The translations under genes were made by a program, and so were the position numbers. The notes beneath the pieces are model-generated. The model saw nothing but the letters and a program-made list of their open reading frames with translations. It did not search any database and had not been told where the DNA came from. Shown piece by piece: positions 37,045-48,693 of a DNA stretch of 64,000 nt. How positions within the stretch are numbered: the first letter of the stretch is position 1; each line of letters opens with the position of its first letter. The stretch comes from Lichtheimia corymbifera B2541 (Eukaryota > Mucoromycota > Mucoromycetes > Mucorales > Lichtheimiaceae). The stretch is taken from positions 62,001-126,000 of the forward strand of contig JNEU01001003.1 in NCBI GenBank assembly GCA_000697475.1. Reading direction: 5' to 3'.

Positions 37045-37542
37045 GCCTAGCAACTTTTTATTTTCACATCATCAAATATATAGACCTTAGCAGTATGCTA
37101 TCATATCACTGATATTGGGATACATTCTACAATGGGCAAAATTGTCACTTTGGATTTGGAGGAGAGGTTGATACACCATGAGTCCTTTATTTGTATTCAT
37201 AGGCATGGCTGCAGCGATGTTTACCTTCAGTCATGGATATGTCCAGATGGCTTTCACAGTGTTGCGTAGTTAGCAGTGATCCACATGCTTGCTTCTATGC
37301 CTATATTGACTGCAAAAAGATATGATAGGGTACATGCATGACATGGTATACCTCTTGTGGTGACTGGCAGCCGCGCCATAACCATGAGAAGAATAACCAT
37401 ATCTTGACAGGGATCCTCATTAAGCATATGCTGCATAAACTTAAAATCCAATTCAGCCACGATATAAATATCCCTACCCCATTTCAATCTCTTTTTTCTT
37501 TGCATCTTCTATTGTCCACCTAATTCTTCACGTCAAGTCATC
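37045..37542. promoter_or_regulatory. P450-5 promoter region, TATA at 37461-37470
   Basis: GATATAAATA lies 74-82 bp before the ATG. About 35 bp further upstream, ATCCTCATTAAGCATAT (about 37413-37429) is conserved at the same position upstream of P450-6. Nothing codes here. Confidence 0.5.
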
Positions 37543-39686
37543 ATGGATCTTCGTCTTACTACGATGGCTGATCCACTGCGTGCTTGGGTTCTTAAAAAGA
37601 AATCGACTTTGGGACCCATTGCTAGAGCAGTAGCAGTGCTTTGGATCATTTCACGTTTGCAAGGATACCTAACTGCTAGCAAAAGCAGAAGCAGCAAACT
37701 TCCTTCTCCAAGGTTTGCTCTTCCATATTTCGGTATGTTTTCCGCAAATGTGGATTTCTTGATGGCCCAAGCTCAATAACGACATATACAACGTAGGTCA
37801 TCTTTTTAACTTGGGACCCAATACTATCGAGACACTTTGCCAATGGCATAAACGTTATGGTACAACAATATGCGAGTAGAGTTTGCTGGAGGTAACTTCC
37901 AGTAGCATAAAAACTGATCCTTCCACAATAAATCAAGGGCCAATCATCCTTATCCAAATGGGTGTCAAGCAAATGGTTAGCATATCTGATCCCTTTATTG
38001 CACAAGAGGTATTGGGAACCAATGGTAGTTTGGCAGCAAACAGGCCATACAACAAGTACATGACGAAGCTATTTGGTAAAAATGAGAGGTATGTGCATCC
38101 AAATGTATGGATTTGTGGATGCATTTAATGACGTATGTGGCTATTTTGATGGGTCATACGCTCGTGTTACACATATAGAGGGATTGTCTTTGCCGAAACC
38201 AAGAGCAAATCATGGAGGAAGGCACGCGGTATTGGTAAGCTAAACTATAATCAGAATGAGGTACAAAGGCAAATTTGACTCAATGTCGTCATCCAACTTC
38301 CATAACATTACATAGCCACGACTATTCTTGGACCGAACAACGTGAACAAAAAGCTACCCGAAATGGGCAACGAAACCGAGGAACTGGTTAATGCTCTCGC
38401 TACCGGAAATAACATTGATCCATCTGAGCATATTTTGCGTTTATCGCTCAACTATATGCTGCTTAACTGCTTTGGTATACGCGCAGCATCTACTGACGAC
38501 CCAATCTTCAAAAAATGCATATACCTTATAAAGTATACCATGGTGTACACGGGTCTCAAGTATATGATTTCTGAATACCTTCCGGTGTTGTCATTTCTTG
38601 ATTACTTGATTGGTGGCGAGAAAACTTTTGCAAAGCATATCGAGACGGAGCGTGACGCATGGATCCGAGAATGGATGATGAATGCCCATGATGATGGAAA
38701 AGATTGCATAGCAACTGCGTTGTTGGAATCTGTGCATTCTGGCGATATTGATGAAGCCACAGCCATTGTGACACTGGGTAAGTGTCCGGATGAATGGTTT
38801 GGTGATCCTATTGTTCATTGATATGCATATAGCCGATCTCCTTTTTGCGGGAACGGACACCGCTGCCGTGACCATTGGCTGGGCATTTGGCATCCTGTCA
38901 GTGAAGCCAGATGTTCAACGCAAGATACAACAAGAGCTCGATCATTTTATTGAGACACATAGGCGGATGCCAATCTTTACGGACCGAGACCATTTCCCAT
39001 ACATGATCGCTGTTCAAAAGGAGTGTATGCGTTTTCGACCCACCACACCGCTAGGAGTAACACATGTGGCATCTGAGGATAGTAAGTTGATATTTTCTAT
39101 ATCGGTCATGTTACTGACTGCCATTTGCGTAGTCGTATGGCGAAGCAAAATCATTCCAAAAGGTGCTATCATCGCGTCCAATATGATTGCTATGCATATG
39201 AATCCTGATGTGTATCCTGAGCCACACGTTTTTCGACCTGAACGCTTCCTCGACAAAACAGAGACATTTACAGCATCAGCCAAATCGAAAATCGAGGATC
39301 GTGATCAATACAACTTTGGTTGGGGAAGGTAATTGATGATGATAGAAATGAGAAATGAACGTAGCTACGAGCTTGAGGTACTAAAATCATCCACGTAGGC
39401 GTTTATGCCCAGGAAGCTATTTGGTAATTGCATTAGGCATATAGAAACAATAGCATTTCTTCATCCATACATGCTAACCTGCATCATATATATCATATAG
39501 GCTGAAGTTCACATGTTCAACGCATTCACTCGTGTTTTTGCACGATGCACTATTGAGCAGCGCGTGGATGATGAAGGTTGTCCTGTGCCCTTAGACCTCG
39601 AAAGGTTTCTCCCACAGCCAGAGGTGGTGATTGTTACAGCGCACCCATCATATCAAGTCCGTTTCGTACGTCGTACGGAAGAATAG
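37543..39686 (+). CDS. cytochrome P450, paralogue 5
   Basis: Same gene plan. Exon 1 starts at 37543 (MDLRLTTMADPLRAW). Two early exons give GHLFNLG...WHKRYG and GPIILIQMGVKQMVSISDPFIA. The long exon 5 begins ATTILGPNNVNKKLP. The I-helix is AGTDTAAVTIGWAFG, the classic AGxDT with an A replacing the second Thr (GTDTA, where other copies have DTT or ETT). ExxR KECMRFRP is followed by FRPERFLDK, then microexon 39399-39423 (RLCPGSYL). The last exon ends SYQVRFVRRTEE at 39686. The Thr-to-Ala change is beside, not at, the conserved acid/Thr pair. About 180 nt of exon 7 are identical to paralogue 6. Substrate unknown. Confidence 0.9.
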
Positions 39687-40199
39687 GCTTAGCAACTTTT
39701 ACTTTGCACCTACATCATGTCATCGTCAAATATAGTGACCATAGCATTAAGCTATTGAAAACCGGATAGTGGGATACATTCTTTTACTATGGGCAAAATT
39801 GCCCTTATGGGCTTAATACATATCGACACTAACACCACTGGAGCGGTGTTTGCTTTCAGCCATGTATATGCCAAGATGGAGTTGACCTTCAGCCACGCAT
39901 ATATCGATTCACACGATTGCTTCTAAGCCTACTATATTAACTGCAGGATATGGCACATTCATGAAAGGGTGTAGCTCTTGTGATTGGTAGCCGAGCCACA
40001 AACATGAGAATGACCTATACCTTGGCAAGGGAAGAGCCGAGGTTGTAAAGGTCAATTGCAATCCTCATTAAGCATATACTTCATAAACCTAAATTTCTGC
40101 CACACAATATATATCCTTAATCCATTTCAACTTGTATTTTGCTTTTTTCCTTTCCATCTTTTACTGTCTACCTAATACTTCACGTCAATAATAGTCACC
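39687..40199. promoter_or_regulatory. P450-6 promoter region, TATA-like site at 40106-40116
   Basis: AATATATATCC is about 85-95 bp before the ATG. The upstream ATCCTCATTAAGCATAT at 40061-40077 and the pyrimidine-rich leader before CACGTCAA both match the P450-5 promoter, indicating that the promoters duplicated with the genes and could be co-regulated. Confidence 0.5.
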
Positions 40200-42339
40200 A
40201 TGGATCTTCGTCTTACTACGATAGTTGACCCACTTCGTGCTTGGGTTATGAGAAAGAAATCGACGTTGGGACCCATTGCTGGTGCAGTAGCAGTGCTTTG
40301 GATCATTTCACGTTTGCAAGGATACCTAACTGCTAGCAAAAGCAGAAGCAGCAAACTCCCCTCTCCAAGTTTTGCTCTTCCATATTTCGGTATGTTTTCC
40401 GAAAAGTGGATTTCTTGATGGTCCAACCTCAATAACGACATATACAACGTAGGTCATCTTTTTAACTTGGGACCTAATGTTGTTGAGACATTTTGCGAAT
40501 GGCATAAACGCTATGGTAAATAGAGTCTATGGGTGTAACTTTGTGTTGCATAAAAGCTGATTATTCCACAATGAACCAAGGGCCAATCATTCTCATTCAA
40601 ATGGGTGTCAAGCAAATGGTTAGCATATCCGATCCCTTTATTGCCCAAGAAGTATTGGGAGCAAATGGTAGTTTGGCAGCAAATAGGCCATACAACAAGT
40701 ACATGACGAAGATACACGCTCACAATGGAAGGTTTGTGCATTCAAAATTTAGTTTTGTGAAAGATTTCTTTAATGACACAATCACTCTGTGGCTATTTTG
40801 ATGGTCATACGCTCTCGTGTTGCATATGTAGAGGGGTCGTCTTTGCCGACACTAATAGCAAATCATGGAGGAAGGCACGCGGTATTGGTAAGCTAAACTA
40901 TAGCCAGAATGAGATACAAAGGCAAATTTGACTCACGTCCTCATCCATCTTCCTTGACATTACATAGCCACGACTATTCATGGGCCAAACAGCGTGAACA
41001 AAAGGCTTCCGGATATGTGCAAGGAAACCGAAGAAATGGTCAATGTTCTGGCGACTGGAAAAAACATTGATCCACATGACCATATTTTGCATTTATCGCT
41101 CAACTATATGATGATCAACAGCTTTGGTATACGTGCAGCAACTACCGATGATCCAATCTTCAAAAAGTGTGTTCATCTTCTAAAATGGGGCTCGGAGTTC
41201 ACGGCTCTCAAGTATATGATTTCTGAGTATCTTCCTGTGCTGTCGTTTCTTGATCACTTGATTAATGGGGAGAAAGCTTATACAAAGCATATCGAGACGG
41301 AGCGTGATGCATGGATCCGAGAATGGATGATGAATGCCCATAATGATGGAAAAGATTGCATGGCAACTGCATTGCTGGAATCTGTAAATTCTGGCGATAT
41401 TGATGAAGCCACAGCCATTGTGACACTGAGTAAGTATTAGGATGAATGCTTTGATGATCTTATTGCTTATTGATATGCATATAGCCGATCTCCTTTTTGC
41501 TGGAATGGATACCACGGCCGTGACCATTGGCTGGGCATTTGGCATCCTGTCAGTGAAGCCAGATGTTCAACGCAAGATACAACAAGAGCTCGATCATTTT
41601 ATTGATACGCATAAGCGGATGCCGATGTTTAACGACCGAGATCATTTGCCATATATGATCGCTGTTCAAAAGGAGTGCATGCGTTTTCGACCCACCACAC
41701 CGCTAGGAGTAACACATGTGGCATCTGAGGATAGTAAGTTTGATTTTTTCGACATCGGTCATATTACTGACTGCCCATTGCATAGTTGTATGCCGAGATA
41801 AAATCATTCCAAAAGGTGCTATCATCGCGTCCAATATGATTGCTATGCATATGAATCCTGATGTGTATCCTGAGCCACACGTTTTTCGACCTGAACGCTT
41901 CCTCGACAAAACAGAGACATTTACAGCATCAGCCAAATCGAAAATCGAGGATCGTGATCAATACAACTTTGGTTGGGGAAGGTAAGTGATGATGATGGAG
42001 ATGGGAAATCAACGTAGCTACGAGGAGATATAGGGTACTAAAATCATACATAGGCGTTTATGTCCAGGAACCTATTTGGTAATTGAGCATATAATAGCTT
42101 ACATAATAGCATTTCTTCAACCATACATGCTAACCTGCATAATATGTATCATATAGGCTGAAGTTCACATGTTCAACGTATTCTCGCGCGTTTTTGCACG
42201 ATGCACTATTGAGCCACCTGTGGATGATGATGGTTGTCTTGTGCCTTTGAACCTCAAAACATTTCTCCCACAGAAGGTGGTGCTTGTTACCGCGCATCCG
42301 CCATATCAAGTACGTTTCGTTCGTCGTACAGTATACTGA
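40200..42339 (+). CDS. cytochrome P450, paralogue 6
   Basis: Exon 1 starts at 40200 (MDLRLTTIVDPLRAWVMRKKS). It is the closest relative of paralogue 5, sharing promoter, leader and several exons. The I-helix is AGMDTTAVTIGWAFG and ExxR is KECMRFRP. FNDRDHLPY replaces FTDRDHFPY of its relatives. The haem microexon is 42054-42078 and reads RLCPGTYL (the code gives CCT for the residue before Tyr-Leu position, i.e. RLCPGTY-like; see paralogues for the aligned loop). The C terminus reads PPYQVRFVRRTVY with stop at 42337-42339. The gene converges on the formin gene only 142 bp away. Substrate unknown. Confidence 0.88.
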
Positions 42340-42481
42340 AAAGCATGTTCTAGCATGTGGCATAAACATCACGTTTGGGATTTATATCAATCACCGAAAT
42401 TTTACTTTTACATAATGAATATCATTTTACAAGATCTTGATTATAACAAAAATGGGATTATATGAGGGTATTAGCTGGTAT
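42340..42481. other. convergent 3' gap between P450-6 and formin
   Basis: A 142-bp AT-rich gap holds both 3' untranslated ends. Confidence 0.5.
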
Positions 42482-45400
42482 CTAGGATAATGATTTTCGT
42501 ATACTACGGCGACCTGGTTTATCCACCATAGGACGACGCAAACTTCGTTTCTTTCTCACATGTAATGAATGCTTTTGTCGCAACGATGGCGCTTTGTGTA
42601 CATCCAAATGCGATTGGGTTCCTTCTTTATCACTGACAGGACTAGGTGATCCACTGATGCTGCTGATGCTAGTGCTGCTGCCGGTAGTGCTTGTTCGATC
42701 CTCTTCCTCTTCCTCAATCCAAGCATCATCTTCAGTGCTGTAGGTGTTGGTGAGTCGTTCATCATCATCATCAACATCATCGTTTCCGATCCTTCCTCCG
42801 GATCCACTCTGATCATGGCGATCAGAATTCTCGTTGTCATCCATATCATTGTCCTCGGCTTGGATCGAACGCAGTAAAGATTCAGCTTGCAGCATCACAG
42901 AGTCTGTGCCATAGATTGAGCGAGCATTGGTGTTGATATCATGGCGTGCTGATGCTCGTTTACGTCTCAATGGCTTTGCTGATAAGGGCCGATTCTTTAA
43001 TTGAGCCAACAAGTGTTCCATTTCATCACGATTGGGCCCTAACAATGATAACGATTGTGAGTAGAGCACGCCACGTGATAGATTTGACATATGTACATAC
43101 CCATCTCTACTCCGCTCCTGGTTCCTTTCTTGCGCATTTCACGCATCTTCTTTTGCTTTTCCACATGTTCTTGCTTTTGACGTTCCTCATCAATGTTTGC
43201 TTGACATTTCTAAATCATGGATAAGTGAGTGAGCGATGGAAAAAAACGAAAGAGAGAGAGCACAGATCTTACCTCCCAGCTAGTAACAAACTCTTTGAAA
43301 ATACCAAAGAAAGCATCTGGATGTAATTTGCCGGGATCTTCACCATAATACTTGACAACGGCTTCATAGGCAGACATGGATTCTTGTCGCAATAGCTCGA
43401 GTCGCTTGAATCTTTTGGTCGCTTCCTTGTAAAACTCACTGATAACGGTTCGGAAGGTATCATTGTCTTCATCATCCACTTGCTGAGCATCGTCTTCTTC
43501 GTCCTCTTCCACTTGTTTCTCGTTCAATAATGCATCTGTATCAACACCTTGCGTCTTGAGCTCTTTTTCGATCAAGCTAAAGCCTGTCTTGAGTTCCTGA
43601 AATTCGCTTTGCACCTCAGCTTTAGAGACTATGCATAGGAGCAGTGTGTGAGTTATAATAAGACTTGCATGAGAAGATGATATAATCACCTTTGCAGGCA
43701 TCTTCGCATGCCTTTAATTCTCCAAGAAAACCTGTAATGGATGGGAAAACTTTTTGTGTCGTCTCAACAAGGAAATGTAAAAGTGTCATTGTTCCTGCAA
43801 TGCCCTTGGTGTCCACCAGCTGTTGCGGTATATCTGATGAATGATTCGGTTCCATGTCACGAGATTCAAATCCCCTTACCTTATTGATGCTAGCAATACG
43901 TATACCAAATGCACCGCCTCGAAACGTATTGCCATTCAAAAAGTTGCCAATAAGCAGGATCAGCTATGTAATACATCCACGTTAGCATTCGTTCACGTTA
44001 TCGTTAGCTGGAGAGCCTTTACCTGGAGTAGCTGCTTAAAGTGCTTTGCATGTTTGACTGATTCAGAAGCATCCGATACAGCTGTCAATTGCTTTGCAAA
44101 AAAGTTAGACATCGTATAGCTACGGATCAAGGAAATGACTCACCGAATTCAGGTTTTGATACTTTTCCCAAAAGACCGACTTGAACAGCATGCACTCGAG
44201 ACGTTGTTGAAAACGAGGGATCTCCAGCGTCTAATGACAATGGCTATTAGTCACGTGTAATATGTATAGTGAAATACAATGACAAACCTGCAATGCAAAA
44301 CGATCTGGCATGGATAATGTCGAGAGCTCTGTATCTGAAGCATCAAGATATGGCTTGAGTTTGCCAATTTCTTCCATGGTGGGTGCATTCTTTAAGAGAG
44401 TTGACAAGATCTGCTCATCATCAAAGTAAGGGTCCATGTTGATAATGCGTGGTTTGATCTCGGGGAATGGTATCGCTTTCTCAATGTTCTTCAACACAAT
44501 ATCTAAAAAGTCAAATAAGTACATGTAAATAACGTCATTTCATGGGTTAACACTTACACATATTCTTGGCTTTCTTAGCGTCAATAATTTGCACAGGTCC
44601 TTTGGACTGCTGTGGTTTCTTTGCAGTGGGCGTCTTTTGTGCAAATAGTCGTTCGATATCCTTGAAAACACCCGCTTCAGCAAGTTGATATTCGATTGAT
44701 TGTTCAAATGATGATGATGATCCGTGGTCAGTCGTTGTACCAGTAGCAGCAGTAGTAGCATCATCCTTTTCCATATGACTCCACACTGTTTGGCTAATGT
44801 TGGTCAAATTCATCTTTTCCCACTCGACAAATTTCAGGCGCTGCTTAGGTTGAAAAGCACATGGTTTTCGGCTGGCCATACCAAGTGTAGTGGCTATAGT
44901 GGGTGATCCAAGACCTGGTATCTGTGGACTAGAACTTGCATCAGAATTGGGAGGTGGTGGCGGTGGTGGCGGTGATGATGGATTGGAACCAGAAGTTGCT
45001 GGTGGAGGAGGCGGAGGAGGCGGAGGTGGTGGAGTTGCAGCAGCTGTTGCTTGAACTGAAGGTAATATTGGTGGCGGTGGTGGCGGTGGAGGAGGTGGTG
45101 GTGGTGGAGATGTACCAATAGGTTCTGTTGATGATGGCATTGGAGGTGGCGGTGGAGGCGGAGGTGGCGGTGGAGCTGTTGTAACAGGTGAAATGGATGC
45201 TGGTTGATTGATAGATTGATTGCTGCTCACAGCTGATGTATTATCTTGAATAACCTCCTCTTCTTTTGCAGGCTTAGAACCATCAATGTTGCTATCATCC
45301 TTTATGCTGGATTGTTTCCTTAAGCTGCGAAGACTTGAAACTCGAGCAAGATTCCCTCGACGTTGCTTGTTATCAACCTCACTAGCTCCTCGTTTCACCA

Positions 45401-48022
45401 AAGTGTTGACACGTGTACCAAGTTTGGATCTCAATGACTTTTTAAATGACTCTGATAGCCCTTTGGATTGCCCAACTGGAATAGGCATCTCATTTGGATC
45501 GACCTGAATATTGATATAGATATCATTAGATTGCATTACACGGATGATTGCATTACACGGATGATTGCATTACACTTACGGATAGCGTTTTGTTTTCTGG
45601 GTCATACTCTGCATTAGGAACATTCCACATTTTGATGTCTCCAGCTTTCTTCGCTTTATTCTTGCTGTCAGGCGATGATCGATTATGGTCGGTCAATTTC
45701 TTGATCGTCTCATAGAGGCGTTTGATCTGTGCATCCATGGCTTCCAACGTATGCTGATGCTCAACTTCCAAATCACCGAGTCTTTGCTGAAGCACGCTGT
45801 TGGTTTGATTGGCGACTCGTAACATGCGTTCTAGTGCCTCGTTCTTCACTTTGAGTTGACCAACCAATCCATCTACATCCGGTCAAGATATCAGTCATCA
45901 TGTCTTGAAACAATATGCTGTCTTAAAACTTACCGCTCTTAGCATCGACTTGTAATTTGAGCTCTGCTTCACGTTCCAAAGCTTGCTGTGCCATAGCCTT
46001 GGATTCTTCAGCTTCTTGCAGTGCTCGGCTCAATTCATCCTCATCAGCAAATTTGGATACCAGGGCCCCGACATTGACACCATATGTGTTCTCCAAATCA
46101 TCCAGATCACATTCAGCAGACATGCTACTGACTAACGATTCTACCACTTGCCAACAGCGATTCCTATAGTCAAAGTATGAGAACCACGTTGAAAAGAACC
46201 TATGTATTATCCTTTACCTTTTGCTTGGATCTTGCTGAAGTAGTAGCAGCTGCTGCAATATGCATTGTAGCGAGCGATAGGCACGTGTTCCATTTGTTGC
46301 AGTGATGAGCTTTTCCAAAATGTCACTTGGCTCCTGATCGCCACTCACAAGTCCCCCATAAATGGTAGCCTTATCACGTTCTTCAAATTGGTGGAATTCC
46401 TTGATCTTGCGAACCAACAATTCGTTGTTCAAAGTATTCATCTTGGCAAACACACGATCGAGACCGCCTTGATAGAGCTGGCTTCTCAATGTAATCCTTT
46501 GATCAACATCTTCTGTGGTATCTGGATCCACCAATGCATTGATCAATAGCATATTGGCCACCTACGTACAAACATGAAGGATCAGGTTATGTGCTTGTTA
46601 TGGTGCCTTTGTCCTATACTTACTGCATATTCTATCATCTGGGACTCGGGATCCTCATTCATATTCAATGCCTTGTATGCTTTGCTTGCCCCAACACGCG
46701 ATCCCATCTTCCCACGGCCATCCAACATTTCAAGCAATGCATGCAGGTAACCACTAAATCGTGCTGACTTGTCTCCTTTGCTTGTGAATTCCAATCCTTT
46801 GAGTACAACTGAGTGACCTGCTGGTGGTTCGCAGTAGCACATGAACGTCAACGCCTCGCATGCCATACGCCGCACCAACATGAATGGTGACAATAATGAA
46901 GACGTCAAACTTTGGATACAGTGTGGTGCGTGGAGTGCTTCTTGGATACCATACTAAATTTACATCATGAGCTTATATGTACGTCTTCAACCCCCCACAA
47001 GTTGTATATCACCTACCGTATTGTTGAGCATGGATCTTAGGCATTTTATAATCTCAAGTTCAAGTTGGCAGTCATTTGTTTTCCTAAAGTATAAAACGTA
47101 AGACCAGTGTGATATCAACCAATGCAATAAGCATACCTTTCATGTTGTTGATTGATGCGTGTAAGTTCCTTGGAGATGACCTGCATCCCTCGTTCTTGGA
47201 TAAATTGACGGACCCAACTATAGGAGTTGGATAAAATGTCAGCAAGATCCTGCATACGCATATGCATACATCAAATTACCTTAGGGGCATTGTTCTTAAT
47301 CTCACAGCCAAGTCAGACAGGGTGCGTGCAGCTGGATGTGTTTTCTTGTGTGAGGAGAATGACTGGATATAATAACCAGGTGCTGATTTGTCTTCGGTAT
47401 GACTGTTGCTATGATGCGTAGTGGAGTGATGGTGATGGTGATGAGATGATGATTTTGTGCGATCGGCAGTTGAGGTTGAAGTAGCAGCAGCTCCTTGGTT
47501 CTCATTACAAAGGATCCACCATTTCTTATCCACTGGTAATGCACGTAGACCAGCATCTCCTAGATTCAAATTGAGGCGGCTCTAGTGTATGAGTGAGTGA
47601 GTGAGTGGTGCTGTCCTTGTCATTGATGGATATAACACTTACAGCTGCTTGTGCAAACATGCGTTCAATTTCTTGATCAGAGGGTCGATTTCTTCCACTC
47701 GATAATGAAGATCGTCCTCCACCTTCAGATTGTAGACTATGTGTGGATGATCCTAATAACAATGTTGAGTTGAGCCAGTGTGTCACACAAATAATGCCTT
47801 ACCAGGCGAGAAATCATGTTGCTGTGTATCGTCTGGACTTTCAGTCAAAGAGTGCTCATGCGTTGATGTCGAACGAGGTGTGCTAAGGATACTCAATATG
47901 CTTTGTTGGGAAAAGTTGGTCGTCAACGGTGGTGGTCGCGATGACGCTGATCGGCCATGTTGTTTGTTGGTCGTCTTTTTATGGCCATGTCGCTTCCCAC
48001 CAATGTTGGAAAAGATGTCCAT
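42482..48022 (-). CDS. Diaphanous-related formin (Bni1/SepA/For3 type)
   Basis: Formins nucleate and elongate linear actin filaments for polarised hyphal growth, cables and cytokinesis. Roughly 15 exons run from 48022 (MDIFSNIGGKRHGHKK) to 42482. The order is that of a Rho-regulated formin: a GTPase-binding region (DQEIERMFAQAA, LPVDKKWWILCNEN), an FH3 armadillo region (VRRMACEALTFMCYC, VGASKAYKALNMNEDP), coiled coil around 45600-46140, FH1 and FH2. FH1, at about 44950-45180, has four uninterrupted proline runs of about 8-13 residues that would recruit profilin-actin. FH2 includes LKFVEWEKMNLTN, the region around DPYFDDEQILSTLLK, and the core LLIGNFLNGNTFRGGAFGI (GNxxN motif). A basic C terminus (KKRSLRRPM, RRSIRKSLS) preceded by an acidic stretch could serve as the autoinhibitory DAD. 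Exon borders were not all fixed. Confidence 0.9.
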
Positions 48023-48693
48023 GGATTCGAATGCAACGGAATGAAAGAAAGCTCCAAGTTGTTACGTGTAGTAGAAAAAGAGATAAATGGGGGGAATGTC
48101 TGTAGAGAGCCAAAAGAGAGAAGAGAAAGAGATGCCCTTGGACTCGACGTCGGGTCAAAGCGGCTGTTTCATGCATCGCTGTGTGGATTTCCTAATTGGG
48201 CGATCAAAGTGAAAACAATCATGACCGAGACCTTCTTTGTTTACTAGTATCCATAACGAGCAATAAATGAACCTCTATCGCAATCATGTGCAAATGAACA
48301 CCTTTATCGTACTTGTCTATCGTTATGATCCTGGTTGTAACACGTTGTTGTCTATTTCTACATGTCGGGTGATTGTGTTTTCTTGCTGCAAGTAGTCATT
48401 GAAGAAGCTCGTCAAGTGGGGTTGAAAGTGGCGAATTATATGAACATTTTCCCCACACACACGCAGTCAAAAGATCATCATCTCAAATACGCTCTTAGGA
48501 TTCCACAACCATCATTGGTGGCCACATTGAAATTAAAATAGGTCTAGGCCGTTATATAAGCGGTAGAAAGCAATAGTACTTTTAACAAACAAGCTATACT
48601 ACTCAGGCAACAACTATATTCACTTCCATCGACAAGAAGGTTATCCCTAGAGAAACACCATCAGGTCAACAAATTGCTAATCTCTATCTGCTA
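48023..48693. other. intergenic: formin promoter and DUS3 3' flank
   Basis: A 670-bp gap with no supported gene. A purine-rich stretch at about 48070-48140 (AAAAGAGAGAAGAGAAAGAG) lies just upstream of the formin start and is probably its leader (pyrimidine-rich on the coding strand). Confidence 0.45.

Noticed and set aside
39578..39769. Separate plus-strand open frame at the end of P450-5
   Set aside because: It is an alternative frame over the true last exon, which reads AEVHMFNAFTRVF...YQVRFVRRTEE in another frame.
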